Shown one piece after another: positions 12,764-21,336 of a stretch of 32,871 nucleotides of DNA. The notes below the pieces were generated by a model. The model did not search any database. It worked only from the letters and a program-made list of their open reading frames with translations, and was not told the origin of the DNA. How positions within the stretch are numbered: position 1 is the first letter of the stretch; every line of letters starts with the position of its first letter. The DNA is from Flammeovirgaceae bacterium UBA2338 (lineage in GTDB: Bacteria; Bacteroidota; Bacteroidia; Cytophagales; Cyclobacteriaceae): assembly GCA_002344795.1 (NCBI GenBank), contig DDUM01000003.1, positions 1-32,871 of the forward strand, given 5' to 3'. The translations under genes were made by a program, and so were the position numbers.

Positions 12764-14695
12764 CTATCTGGCAATAACTATTCCCAACAATTCAGATAAT
12801 TTCTTTTTGGCCTCATCCAGCTCAATTTGAGTGTCTAAATAATTATCTACTTCTGATTCATTTCCGCTTACCTCTGCCTCCTTGATTTTCTGTTTGTTCT
12901 CCTCCAACATTTTTTGGATGATCCGCAATTTCAGGCGTAACACGTTGGTGTACGCCATCTCATTCAAAAGTTCTCCTTCTCCCGGAATGTGAATATGGTA
13001 TTTATCGCCCCAATGCGCACTGAGGTCGTAACGCTGAGCGATCAAATCCGTTACGACTTTCTTTATCTCTTCACTTCCTTCATGAATAAAGTAGTGACTG
13101 GTTCTGCTCTCACTCTTCTCCCATCCCTCTTTTAGTCCTTCAAAAATTTCACTAAAAATCGGGTTTACAAATACAACATCTTCCAATTCGTGAAATAGAA
13201 AGTCGGATAACTTCTGATCTTCCAACGCCTCGTCTGCATAGTTAAGCAACAAACGAATGGTCTCCCGTTCCTGATATTGGATCATGCTGCTGGCATCTGT
13301 CTTCGATGGCTCAGTGATGTCGGCAACAGGTTCAATGGATTGCGGAGCATCCTCTGCTTTTCTGAATCTATTCTTATCCGATTTTTTACGTTCATTAATA
13401 AGAATCTTGTTCAGTTCTGTCAGGAGTACTGCTTCGCCTATTTTTAGCAGATTGCTCGTCTCCTGAATGTAAACTGATCGCTTTACAGGATCGGGAATAA
13501 TGGCGATGCTGGTTACAATTTCCCGTATCGATTCTGCCTTGCGAATAGGATCACCCCCAGCCTCAGCCGCAAAGAGGTCCGCCTTGAAAGAAATAAAATC
13601 TTTCCTACTCTCTTTTAAGAAATTCTGAAAGTCAGTCGTTCCCAGTTTTCGCGAATAGCTGTCCGGGTCTTCTCCGTCCGGAAATAAGACCACCCGCACA
13701 TTTAGCCCACCCTTAAGAATCAGGTCAATGCCGCGCAATGCCGCTTTAATTCCTGCCGCATCGCCATCAAACAATACGGTTACGTTTTCACTAAACCTGC
13801 GAATGAGTTTGATTTGTTCTTCCGTGAGGGCCGTTCCCGATGAGGACACCACGTTATCTACACCTGCCTGGTGCAATGAGATCACATCGGTATATCCTTC
13901 TACCAGGTAGCAGTTATCATTTTGGCGGATGGTATTCTTTGCCTGATACAGGCCATAGAGCACATTGCTCTTATGATAGATTTCTGTTTCTGGTGAATTG
14001 ATGTATTTGGGTTGGTTCTTCTCCTTGCCCAGCATGCGGGCACCAAAGGCAATGACCTTCCCTGAAATATTGTGAACTGGAAATATTACCCTTCCGCGAA
14101 AGCGGTCGTATGAACTGCCGTCTTCTTTTTTTACTACCAGTCCGGCTTTCTCCAACAAGTCCTGACTGTATCCTTTACTTAACGCTTCTTTACTAAAATT
14201 TTCCCATCCGCTGAGGGCATAGCCCAGCTCAAATTTTTCAATGGTCTTATCATTGAAGCCCCGTTCCCGAAAGTAACTCAACCCAATACTTTGCCCTTCC
14301 TCATGATGGAGTAAATTATTGTGATAATACTCCTGCGCATAATTCATGAGTATATAAAGGCTTTCGCGTTCACTTTGCTGGGCAGATTCGTGCTCCGTGG
14401 CTTCTGTTTCTTTTATTTCAACTCCATATTTTTTGGCCAGAAACCGAATCGCCTCCACGTAGCTCATTCCTTCATGCTCCATCAGAAAGGTGAAGGAATC
14501 ACCTCCTTTGCCACTGCTAAAATCTTTAAAAATGCCCTTACCGGGTACGACAAAAAAGGAAGGCGTTTTTTCGTTGGTAAAGGGGCTCAAACCCTTATAA
14601 TTCTGCCCGGATTTCTTCAACGTAATAAAGTCGCTGATGACATCTACAATGTCCAGCCTGTTCTTTACTTCGTCTATGGTCTCGCGCAGTATCAC
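12764..14695 (-). CDS. dnaG: DNA primase with a zinc-ligand-free CHC2 domain
   Basis: DnaG lays RNA primers for the replicative polymerase. The 643-residue protein starts with GTG at 14695 (MILRETIDEVKNRLDIVDVI, the family opening). The CHC2 zinc-ribbon region is present but its four ligands are replaced. Where E. coli has CPFH and CFGC, this sequence reads SPFT (Ser37, Thr40) and DFSS (Asp58, Ser61). The surrounding NEKTPSF and GKGGD motifs are intact. The TOPRIM catalytic core follows with VEGYTDVISL, VSSSGTALT, LFDGDAAGIKAALRGID and DGEDPDSY. A C-terminal helicase-interaction region completes it, at normal length. The same loss occurs in other Bacteroidota primases, so it is a lineage trait rather than decay. 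It is divergent from mrp. Confidence 0.96.
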   Translation of the reverse strand: MILRETIDEVKNRLDIVDVISDFITLKKSGQNYKGLSPFTNEKTPSFFVVPGKGIFKDFSSGKGGDSFTFLMEHEGMSYVEAIRFLAKKYGVEIKETEATEHESAQQSERESLYILMNYAQEYYHNNLLHHEEGQSIGLSYFRERGFNDKTIEKFELGYALSGWENFSKEALSKGYSQDLLEKAGLVVKKEDGSSYDRFRGRVIFPVHNISGKVIAFGARMLGKEKNQPKYINSPETEIYHKSNVLYGLYQAKNTIRQNDNCYLVEGYTDVISLHQAGVDNVVSSSGTALTEEQIKLIRRFSENVTVLFDGDAAGIKAALRGIDLILKGGLNVRVVLFPDGEDPDSYSRKLGTTDFQNFLKESRKDFISFKADLFAAEAGGDPIRKAESIREIVTSIAIIPDPVKRSVYIQETSNLLKIGEAVLLTELNKILINERKKSDKNRFRKAEDAPQSIEPVADITEPSKTDASSMIQYQERETIRLLLNYADEALEDQKLSDFLFHELEDVVFVNPIFSEIFEGLKEGWEKSESRTSHYFIHEGSEEIKKVVTDLIAQRYDLSAHWGDKYHIHIPGEGELLNEMAYTNVLRLKLRIIQKMLEENKQKIKEAEVSGNESEVDNYLDTQIELDEAKKKLSELLGIVIAR

Positions 14696-14713
14696 TCGAA
14701 AAATTTAGAGCTT

Positions 14714-14721
14714 CAAAGATA
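14714..14721 (-). promoter_or_regulatory. -7 element TATCTTTG for dnaG
   Basis: A minus-strand exact match to TAnnTTTG lies 18 bp before the dnaG GTG. No TTG is seen at the standard -33 distance, so it is supported only by the -7 match and position. Confidence 0.45.
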
Positions 14722-14857
14722 CTTTTTTATGCTTTCTGTGTTTAGGAATAGAACAAACTAAGTTATTTCACAATACTGACATAAATAGGCGAAAAAGGAC
14801 GAAAATAGGGCTGAAGACTAAGTTCTTAGGCTTAAATTGCAATCGAATTAATCGTTG

Positions 14858-15955
14858 ATGATGAAATTTTCTGAAAAAGACATTATAGCAGCACTATCCA
14901 CTGTCCAGGACCCCGATTTACACAAAGATCTTGTCACGCTGAACATGATCACCGATGTGAAAATAGGTACCGATAAGGTGAGTTTTACCGTAGTGCTTAC
15001 AACCCCTGCCTGCCCACTGAAAGAAAAAATCAGAAAAGATTGCGTGGAAGCAGTCAGAAAAGTGATTGGAGAGGATTTGGAGCTGGATATCACCATGAGT
15101 TCTACCGTTACCTCATCCAGGGACAAAGCACCAGTGCTTACTGGCGTAAAAAATATCATTGCCATCGCTTCCGGAAAAGGTGGCGTTGGGAAGTCAACTG
15201 TTACGGCCAACCTGGCTGTGGCATTGGCTCAAATGGGTGCCAAAGTGGGGCTTATCGATGCGGATATTTACGGGCCTTCTATTCCGGTGATGTTCAACTG
15301 TGAGCATGAACAACCTGACGTAAAAGTGGTAAATGGAAAAAATATCATTCAACCTCTGGAGCAGTATGGCGTTAAACTATTGTCCATCGGATTTCTTACC
15401 CCACCCGATAGCCCTGTGGTATGGCGTGGGCCTATGGCCAGCTCTGCCTTAAAGCAATTCATGACAGATGCCGAATGGGGCGAACTGGATTATCTGTTTA
15501 TCGATTTGCCTCCTGGCACAAGTGATATCCACCTTACATTAGTACAGACAGTACCAGTAACCGGAGCCATTATCGTAACCACGCCACAGAAAGTAGCCAT
15601 TGCAGACGCTACAAAGGGTTTAGCGATGTTCAAACAACCGCAAATCAATGTACCCGTTCTGGGAATAGTAGAAAATATGGCTTACTTCACTCCCGAAGAG
15701 ATGCCTGACAATAAATACTTTATTTTTGGTAAAGACGGTGGCAAGAACTTATCAGAGAAGTATGACGTTCCTCTGCTAGGTCAGATACCACTTGTGCAAA
15801 GTATTCGCGAGAGCGGAGACAGCGGACTACCAGCAGTGATGAAAGAAGGAATTACATCCACGGCTTTTAAAGATTTGGCGGAAGCCATGGCAAGGCAGGT
15901 TGCTATTAGAAATGCTAGCTTTGCCGAAACCAAGAAGGTTGAAATAAAAGTGTAA
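14858..15955 (+). CDS. mrp: Mrp/ApbC-type iron-sulfur cluster carrier ATPase
   Basis: This is a P-loop NTPase that binds and transfers [4Fe-4S] clusters to apoproteins. It is about 365 residues long. An N-terminal MIP18/DUF59 domain (about 1-90) includes VQDPDLHKDLVTLNMI and the conserved cysteine in TTPACPLKEKI. The ATPase domain follows, with the deviant Walker A SGKGGVGKST at about residues 105-114, LIDADIYGPSIP, and the Walker B-like FIDLPPGTSDI. The start is ambiguous among TTG 14855, ATG 14858 and ATG 14861; the ATGs are preferred. The stop overlaps the next gene's start by one base (TAATG), so the two Fe-S genes are translationally coupled. Confidence 0.95.
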   Translation: MMKFSEKDIIAALSTVQDPDLHKDLVTLNMITDVKIGTDKVSFTVVLTTPACPLKEKIRKDCVEAVRKVIGEDLELDITMSSTVTSSRDKAPVLTGVKNIIAIASGKGGVGKSTVTANLAVALAQMGAKVGLIDADIYGPSIPVMFNCEHEQPDVKVVNGKNIIQPLEQYGVKLLSIGFLTPPDSPVVWRGPMASSALKQFMTDAEWGELDYLFIDLPPGTSDIHLTLVQTVPVTGAIIVTTPQKVAIADATKGLAMFKQPQINVPVLGIVENMAYFTPEEMPDNKYFIFGKDGGKNLSEKYDVPLLGQIPLVQSIRESGDSGLPAVMKEGITSTAFKDLAEAMARQVAIRNASFAETKKVEIKV

Positions 15956-16221
15956 TGAGTAGTACAAAGACAAAAAAGGACGATTTAAATACAAGGGTAG
16001 AAGCTGCCCTGGATTCAATCCGCCCTTATCTGGTAATGGATGGGGGAAATGTGCGTGTACTCGAAATAACAAAAGAAAAAAAACTCATTCTGGAGTTTAT
16101 GGGCAATTGTGGCACCTGCCCTATGTCTACCATGACCTTCAAAGCCGGTGTGGAAGAAGCCGTAAAAAAATCCGTACCTGAAATTGGCCACATCGAAGTG
16201 GTGAATATGCCCATCATTTAG
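15955..16221 (+). CDS. NifU C-terminal domain (Nfu-type) Fe-S scaffold protein
   Basis: This 88-residue stand-alone NifU-like domain assembles or carries Fe-S clusters on a paired-cysteine site. The sequence shows RPYLVMDGGNVRVLEI, the hallmark of the family, and CGTCPMS with Cys52 and Cys55 as cluster ligands. No A-type or other domain is fused. It is coupled to mrp through the TAATG overlap, which fits a carrier/scaffold pair acting in the same cluster delivery path. It is cytoplasmic. A 111-bp gap with a palindrome follows before the next gene. Confidence 0.93.
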   Translation: MSSTKTKKDDLNTRVEAALDSIRPYLVMDGGNVRVLEITKEKKLILEFMGNCGTCPMSTMTFKAGVEEAVKKSVPEIGHIEVVNMPII

Positions 16222-16285
16222 GTTACTGCATTCCTTTTTAGCCCATTAAGAGATAGATTTTAATAATTTAGCGTTAAACGGAAGG

Positions 16286-16297
16286 GCATAATTATGC
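16286..16297. promoter_or_regulatory. 12-bp perfect palindrome GCATAATTATGC
   Basis: This lies 36 bp before the GTG start of the M43 protease gene, in an otherwise empty 111-bp gap. It extends imperfectly by three bases on each side. Position and symmetry suit a repressor or activator site for the exported protease, but no regulator is identifiable. Confidence 0.35.
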
Positions 16298-16332
16298 TCT
16301 AATAGGCTTTCAACGACCTTTTTTGTAGCACT

Positions 16333-19300
16333 GTGAGGAAACAACTGCTTATCATTTTATTGGGAATAGGGTCGGCTGTGCATGTCAATGCACAGGAGCG
16401 TTGTGCTACCGTTGAATATCAAAAAATAATCAATCCTCAGCACACCCTCAAAGATGCTCAATTCGAGAATTGGATCAGCAACAAGTATGTAGAGCCGAGA
16501 ATAAAAACTTTTGACACAAAGGGTACCTCTACTGCCACCTATGTTATCCCTGTGGTTTTTCATGTCATCCACAATGGTGAACCATATGGCACAGGCACCA
16601 ATATTTTAGACGAACAGCTCATTTCTCAAATCAATGTACTCAATAAAGACTTTCAGCGTCTCAATGCTGACGCTTCTCAAACTCCTCCTGAGTTTTTGCC
16701 TGTTGCAGGAAATTTGGACATTGAGTTTGTATTGGCCAAACAAAATCCTGAAGGGTTGGCCACTAATGGCATCGTAAGGGTACAAGGCACGAAAACGGAA
16801 TGGACTTTAGCAGATAACACCGAGTTCAAATCGCTGAGCTATTGGCCTTCTGAAGATTACCTGAATATTTGGATTATCCATTTCAACGACCCTTCTAACT
16901 TTATTGGATACGCTCAGTTTCCTGAATCGGGCTTACCCGGTTTAGAAAATTCCTCTTCCGACCCACTGACAGATGGTGTTGTGCTTAACTACAAGGATGT
17001 AGGCTCAGTGGATGATGAGGATCCTCCAAATGGAATAATTTTTAATTTGGAACCACAGTTTAACAAAGGGCGAACTGCAACACATGAAATAGGTCACTTT
17101 TTTGGTCTACGTCATATTTGGGGTGATGCAAGCAGTTGCAGTGCCACCGATTATGTAGACGATACACCTGCTCAAAGCAATGAAACTACCGGTTGCCCAG
17201 GGCACCCTCAAGTGAGTTGCACCACTAACAAGATGTTTCAAAACTACCTCGACTATACCAATGATGCCTGCATGAATCTTTTCACTGCAGGGCAGGTCAC
17301 CCGAATGGAAATCATTTTGCAAAATAGTCCCAGACGAGCCAGCCTTACTTCCTCTTTGGGAGCTCAGCCTCCGGCTCCCGTGGCCAACGATCTCGGGATA
17401 CGTGAAATACTAAATCCAGGAGTCACATCCTGTGGAGGAACCATCACACCAGGTATTGAAGTTAGAAATTATGGAACCAATGTCATTACTTCTGCACGGA
17501 TAGCATTCAAACTGAATGGCAACACTCAAGAGATAAAGGATGTGATACTTAACCTCAATCCACTTGATGTAACTACGATTGGCTTCAACACCATCAACTT
17601 GGTCTCCCCAAGTTCATCGCTGGTAAGCTTTGAAATCTTACTGACTAATGGAGTAACCGATGGGAAAGCTTCGGATAACCTGGCCACTCATACTTCTGAA
17701 GTTCCATTCATTGCTGATGTTCCATTTTTAGAATTCTTTGATACCACGCCTAGCACCTGGACTATTCAAAACCCTGATCAACTGACCACATGGAGTAACA
17801 TTGCTGCGCCCAATGGCATAGCAGGAAACAGGGCCATGTACATGAGCTTCTACAACTATGAAGAAAAAGGTGTTGTGGATAGACTACTAACCCCCGTAAT
17901 CAATCTGGATGGTGCAAGCGCTGCAATTTTGAGATTTGACCGATCTCACGCTAAATATCCCAGTGCAAGTCTGATCGATGGCTTGAAAATTATAGTCATC
18001 AATGATTGCAACTCAGTTCTCAGCTCAGGAACGGAAGTGTTTAGCAAATTTGGTGATGAGTTAGCAACAACGGCCTCAACAGCCAATGCATTTATTCCAT
18101 CGGATGCATCGCAATGGGAGACAGAATCCATTTCATTGAACCAATTCATCGGATCAGGAAATTTACAGATTGCTTTTATTGGTCAAAATGGAAATGGGAA
18201 TAACTTATACTTAGATAATGTTTATGTCTTGACCGGTGACCTCACGGATGTTGCCATTAAAGAAATCATTAGCCCATCACCTGTTGTTAATAAAAATTCC
18301 ATTACCCCTGTCATCAACATGAGAAATGAAGGGAGTATTCCCATCACAAATGTAAAAGTAGAGACAAAAGTAAATGGAGCGGTCGCCTCCACCAAGTCCT
18401 TTGCCGGGCTGACCCTTTTAACGGGTGCCGATAAGGAACTTACACTAGACGCAATCACATTAAATTCAGGAACCAATGAAGTCACCTTTACCTTATTGGA
18501 ACCCAATGGCAATACAGATGAGTCTCCTACTAACAACTCAAAAACAAGAACGGTCATTGTCAACCAAGCCAATGAAACGATTCCATCCAGGCAAAACTTC
18601 AACCTGTCCTTCCAGGACTCATGGACCATTGTGAGCCAGGCGGATATGTTGAACTGGGAATTGACTACTACCAACAAAGGAACCTCACTGGTTTACCGTG
18701 CATTTAATAATACTTCTAAAGGCGATGAGGCCTGGTTGGTAAGTCCGGTGCTTGATTTTTCAAAATCAGTAAAAGCAAGTATGTTCTTTGATGTGGGTTA
18801 TGCCCTAAGCACTAAAGGAACTGATCGACTTCAGATACTATCCTCTGTTGATGGTGGAATCAATTTTAACGAAACTCAATATGACCAATCTGGCAATCAG
18901 TTTTTATCAACTAACAATAACGCAACATGGGCACCAATTACAGACAACGATTGGAGAAGAGAATATGTAAACCTCAACGACCTGGTAGGTGAAGATAATG
19001 TTCGCCTGGCATTTGTTGCTATCAATGACAACGGCAATAACCTATACCTCGATGATATTGAATTATACAATGACGACAATCCAACCCCTCCTATCACTTC
19101 ATCACTATTCAGTGTGTACACCACGTCATTCAATGAAATCAAAATAACATTCAATCTGCCTGAAAAAGAAACTTCGAGGCTTCAGGTTTATAATACGATG
19201 GGGCAAGTTGTATTGGATAATTTACTTCCCGATAATTTGAACCAAACCTATACCATAGACATGAGTAATCAGCGGGCAGGAATATATATTTTAAGGTTAC

Positions 19301-19347
19301 AGGTTGCTAATCAAATTGAGTCAACTAAAGTGTTTATCACCCGTTAG
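16333..19347 (+). CDS. Secreted M43 (pappalysin-like) zinc metalloprotease with T9SS sorting domain
   Basis: This 1004-residue exported protease begins with a GTG codon and a signal peptide (MRKQLLIILLGIGSAVHVNAQ). The catalytic domain (about residues 45-340) carries the metzincin motif HEIGHFFGLRH, with zinc ligands His251, His255 and His261 and catalytic Glu252. PVVFHVIHNG, typical of M43 peptidases, and DDTPAQS follow family practice. The rest consists of repeated beta domains. Two CARDB-like modules begin NDLGIREI and DVAIKEII, alternating with jelly-roll-like modules that contain GNNLYLDNVYV and GNNLYLDDIEL. The last 80 residues form a type A T9SS sorting domain (SRLQVYNTMGQVV ... RAGIYILRLQVANQ). 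It is expected on the cell surface or released, with protein or peptide substrates. The catalytic motif is complete. Confidence 0.93.
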   Translation: MRKQLLIILLGIGSAVHVNAQERCATVEYQKIINPQHTLKDAQFENWISNKYVEPRIKTFDTKGTSTATYVIPVVFHVIHNGEPYGTGTNILDEQLISQINVLNKDFQRLNADASQTPPEFLPVAGNLDIEFVLAKQNPEGLATNGIVRVQGTKTEWTLADNTEFKSLSYWPSEDYLNIWIIHFNDPSNFIGYAQFPESGLPGLENSSSDPLTDGVVLNYKDVGSVDDEDPPNGIIFNLEPQFNKGRTATHEIGHFFGLRHIWGDASSCSATDYVDDTPAQSNETTGCPGHPQVSCTTNKMFQNYLDYTNDACMNLFTAGQVTRMEIILQNSPRRASLTSSLGAQPPAPVANDLGIREILNPGVTSCGGTITPGIEVRNYGTNVITSARIAFKLNGNTQEIKDVILNLNPLDVTTIGFNTINLVSPSSSLVSFEILLTNGVTDGKASDNLATHTSEVPFIADVPFLEFFDTTPSTWTIQNPDQLTTWSNIAAPNGIAGNRAMYMSFYNYEEKGVVDRLLTPVINLDGASAAILRFDRSHAKYPSASLIDGLKIIVINDCNSVLSSGTEVFSKFGDELATTASTANAFIPSDASQWETESISLNQFIGSGNLQIAFIGQNGNGNNLYLDNVYVLTGDLTDVAIKEIISPSPVVNKNSITPVINMRNEGSIPITNVKVETKVNGAVASTKSFAGLTLLTGADKELTLDAITLNSGTNEVTFTLLEPNGNTDESPTNNSKTRTVIVNQANETIPSRQNFNLSFQDSWTIVSQADMLNWELTTTNKGTSLVYRAFNNTSKGDEAWLVSPVLDFSKSVKASMFFDVGYALSTKGTDRLQILSSVDGGINFNETQYDQSGNQFLSTNNNATWAPITDNDWRREYVNLNDLVGEDNVRLAFVAINDNGNNLYLDDIELYNDDNPTPPITSSLFSVYTTSFNEIKITFNLPEKETSRLQVYNTMGQVVLDNLLPDNLNQTYTIDMSNQRAGIYILRLQVANQIESTKVFITR

Positions 19348-19426
19348 CCGAATTTTGCATATTGCCTTCTTTTTTTGGTGGAAATCCGCTAAATACTGGG
19401 CATATTTGAGGTTGAATTCATTGTAC

Positions 19427-20506
19427 ATGACGAAATTGAAAGTAGGCATTCTCTATGGGGGTAAATCAGTGGAACACGGGGTCTCCATTAACTCGGCCCG
19501 AAATATCGAAGCCTATATCGATAAAAACCTTTACGAATCCTATTGTATAGGAATTTCCACTCGTGGCACCTGGTACGCTACGCCTTCCGTAAGCAAAGAA
19601 ATTGAAAAAGGCAGTCGGCTCAAACTTCATCTCGATGGTTTCAATCCCTACTTTGAAGATGAGAAGGGAAATACTATAAAACCAGATGTGATTTTTCCGG
19701 TGCTTCATGGTACAGATGGTGAAGACGGAAGTATCCAGGGGTTGATAAAAGCCATGGGTATACCTATGGTGGGAACAGGTGTGTTGGGTTCTGCCGTTGC
19801 CATGAGTAAGTTGGTAGCCAAACAACTTATGCAACAGGCAGGTATACCCGTAACAGACTTTCTCTTTTTTCACCATGATCAATTGGATGAAATAAACTTT
19901 GAAGTTGTAAAAGAAAAACTAGGGCTTCCTTTTATGGTAAAGGCCGCCAATCTTGGATCCTCGGTGGGCGTGTCGAAAGTAAAAAACAAAGAAGAGTTTG
20001 AAGCAGCGCTCAAAGATTCCTTCCGGTATGACGATTGTATTATCTTAGAAGAGTTTGTCAAAGGCCGGGAAATAGAGTGTGCAATACTTGGCAATAAACC
20101 GCCAAAAGCTTCACTTCCTGGAGAAATCATTATAAGCGCCAACTATGACTTTTATACTTTCGATGCCAAGTATGTGGATGGAGAAGCAGTGAAAATTGAA
20201 GTGCCTGCTCAATTGGATGAAAAAACGAGTGATACCATTCGGGAATACTCTATCAAAGCATATCAGCAATTGCAATGTGAGGATTTTGCACGGGTGGACT
20301 TATTCTTAAGTGATAGTGGAAAAGTATACGTAAATGAGATCAATACCATTCCCGGTTTTACCAACTCCAGCATGTATCCCATGATGTGGAAAGATCGCGG
20401 TGTGTCATTTACCGATTTAATTTCCAAATTGATCCAACTCGGGATGGAACGATATAGAAATGCGCAAAGAATAGAAAAGGACTTTCAATCATCTCTGAAG
20501 TTTTAA
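19427..20506 (+). CDS. ddl: D-alanine--D-alanine ligase
   Basis: Ddl joins two D-alanines with ATP to make the dipeptide cap of peptidoglycan precursors. From the ATG at 19427 the protein has 359 residues and opens with KLKVGILYGGKSVEHGVSI, the family start. The same frame extends upstream to 19304 inside the protease gene, but that extension is not credible. ATP-grasp marks include PVLHGTDGEDGSIQGL, the glycine-rich LGSSVGVSKVK loop, ILEEFVKGREIECAILG, and the metal/omega-loop region YVNEINTIPGFTNSSMYP. A near-match -7 element CATATTTG lies at 19401-19408. The PASTA-domain gene begins five bases after its stop, so the two are probably co-transcribed. Confidence 0.96.
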   Translation: MTKLKVGILYGGKSVEHGVSINSARNIEAYIDKNLYESYCIGISTRGTWYATPSVSKEIEKGSRLKLHLDGFNPYFEDEKGNTIKPDVIFPVLHGTDGEDGSIQGLIKAMGIPMVGTGVLGSAVAMSKLVAKQLMQQAGIPVTDFLFFHHDQLDEINFEVVKEKLGLPFMVKAANLGSSVGVSKVKNKEEFEAALKDSFRYDDCIILEEFVKGREIECAILGNKPPKASLPGEIIISANYDFYTFDAKYVDGEAVKIEVPAQLDEKTSDTIREYSIKAYQQLQCEDFARVDLFLSDSGKVYVNEINTIPGFTNSSMYPMMWKDRGVSFTDLISKLIQLGMERYRNAQRIEKDFQSSLKF

Positions 20507-20511
20507 ACCTT

Positions 20512-21336
20512 ATGCGATTTAAACTGCCATATCAATCCAGCACCCTCGGTTCGCTCATTGTCAACCTTAGCCTTGCTGTGGGCTTACTTGCCTTTTTGTC
20601 CCTGTTCTATTTTTATATCTACTTACCTAACACAACCAACCACGGTGAAACCATTACCGTTCCCAGTCTGGAAGGCATGGCCATAGACAAAATTGACGAC
20701 TTCTTATCTGGTCACGACCTGCGGTATGAAATAAATGATTCATCCTACTCTGAAGATTTTCCTCCACTTACTGTATTGCAGCAGTTTCCGAAGCCTGGAT
20801 CTAAGGTGAAAGAAAATAGAAAAATCTATATCACACTCAACCGCGTCACCCCGCCCACTGTACCCATGCCTGACCTTGTAGACCGATCACGCATCAATGC
20901 TGAGGTAGTTTTAAAAAGTAATGAATTAAGAAGAGGGCACATTATCCTGGAGCCCAGTCCGTTTCTTAACCTGGTAAAAGAAATGCGCTACATGGGTAAG
21001 CCCATTAAAGAAGGGACGCGTGTACCAAAAGGTGCTGTAATTGATTTAGTAGTAGGTGATGGATATGGAAGGTCTGACTTTCGAATTGGCAATCTAATTG
21101 GCGATAGCTACGAGACCGCACTATTCAAATTGCAAGGGTGGAACTTACACCTGGGAAGTGTTGAAATCCCCGCGGGTGTGGATACTACGGGTACCTCCCC
21201 GGTCGTTTACAAACAATACCCAGAAGTAAACGAACAGGTGCGCGTTGGTGACCCGGTAGATTTGTGGCTTGCCCCGCCAGGGTACGTAGAACCCGATATC
21301 GAAGAAGACGAAGATCCAGAGTTTGATGAATTATAG
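20512..21336 (+). CDS. PASTA domain-containing membrane protein
   Basis: This 274-residue protein has one N-terminal transmembrane anchor (about residues 15-37) and a periplasmic part of three PASTA-like repeats, at about 45-112, 113-187 and 188-260. The repeats show the typical phrases ITVPSLEGMAIDKIDDFL, QQFPKPGSKVKENRKIYITL, and YKQYPEVNEQVRVGDPVDLWL. PASTA domains bind peptidoglycan stem peptides or lipid II-like ligands. Here there is no kinase or transpeptidase domain attached. It ends in an acidic tail (EPDIEEDEDPEFDEL). Its position directly after ddl supports a cell-wall sensing or scaffolding role. Its stop overlaps the next gene's start by 11 bp. Confidence 0.9.
   Translation: MRFKLPYQSSTLGSLIVNLSLAVGLLAFLSLFYFYIYLPNTTNHGETITVPSLEGMAIDKIDDFLSGHDLRYEINDSSYSEDFPPLTVLQQFPKPGSKVKENRKIYITLNRVTPPTVPMPDLVDRSRINAEVVLKSNELRRGHIILEPSPFLNLVKEMRYMGKPIKEGTRVPKGAVIDLVVGDGYGRSDFRIGNLIGDSYETALFKLQGWNLHLGSVEIPAGVDTTGTSPVVYKQYPEVNEQVRVGDPVDLWLAPPGYVEPDIEEDEDPEFDEL

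Noticed and set aside
14321..14761. 146-codon open frame on the plus strand
   Set aside because: It lies antisense to the dnaG start, has no family pattern, and dnaG is beyond doubt.
14818..14829. CTAAG-TT-CTTAG hairpin before mrp
   Set aside because: The stem is only 5 bp and AT-rich; too weak to call as a terminator or operator.
19304..19426. Upstream extension of the ddl frame
   Set aside because: It overlaps the end of the M43 protease gene, and the family start is MTKLKVGILYGG at 19427.
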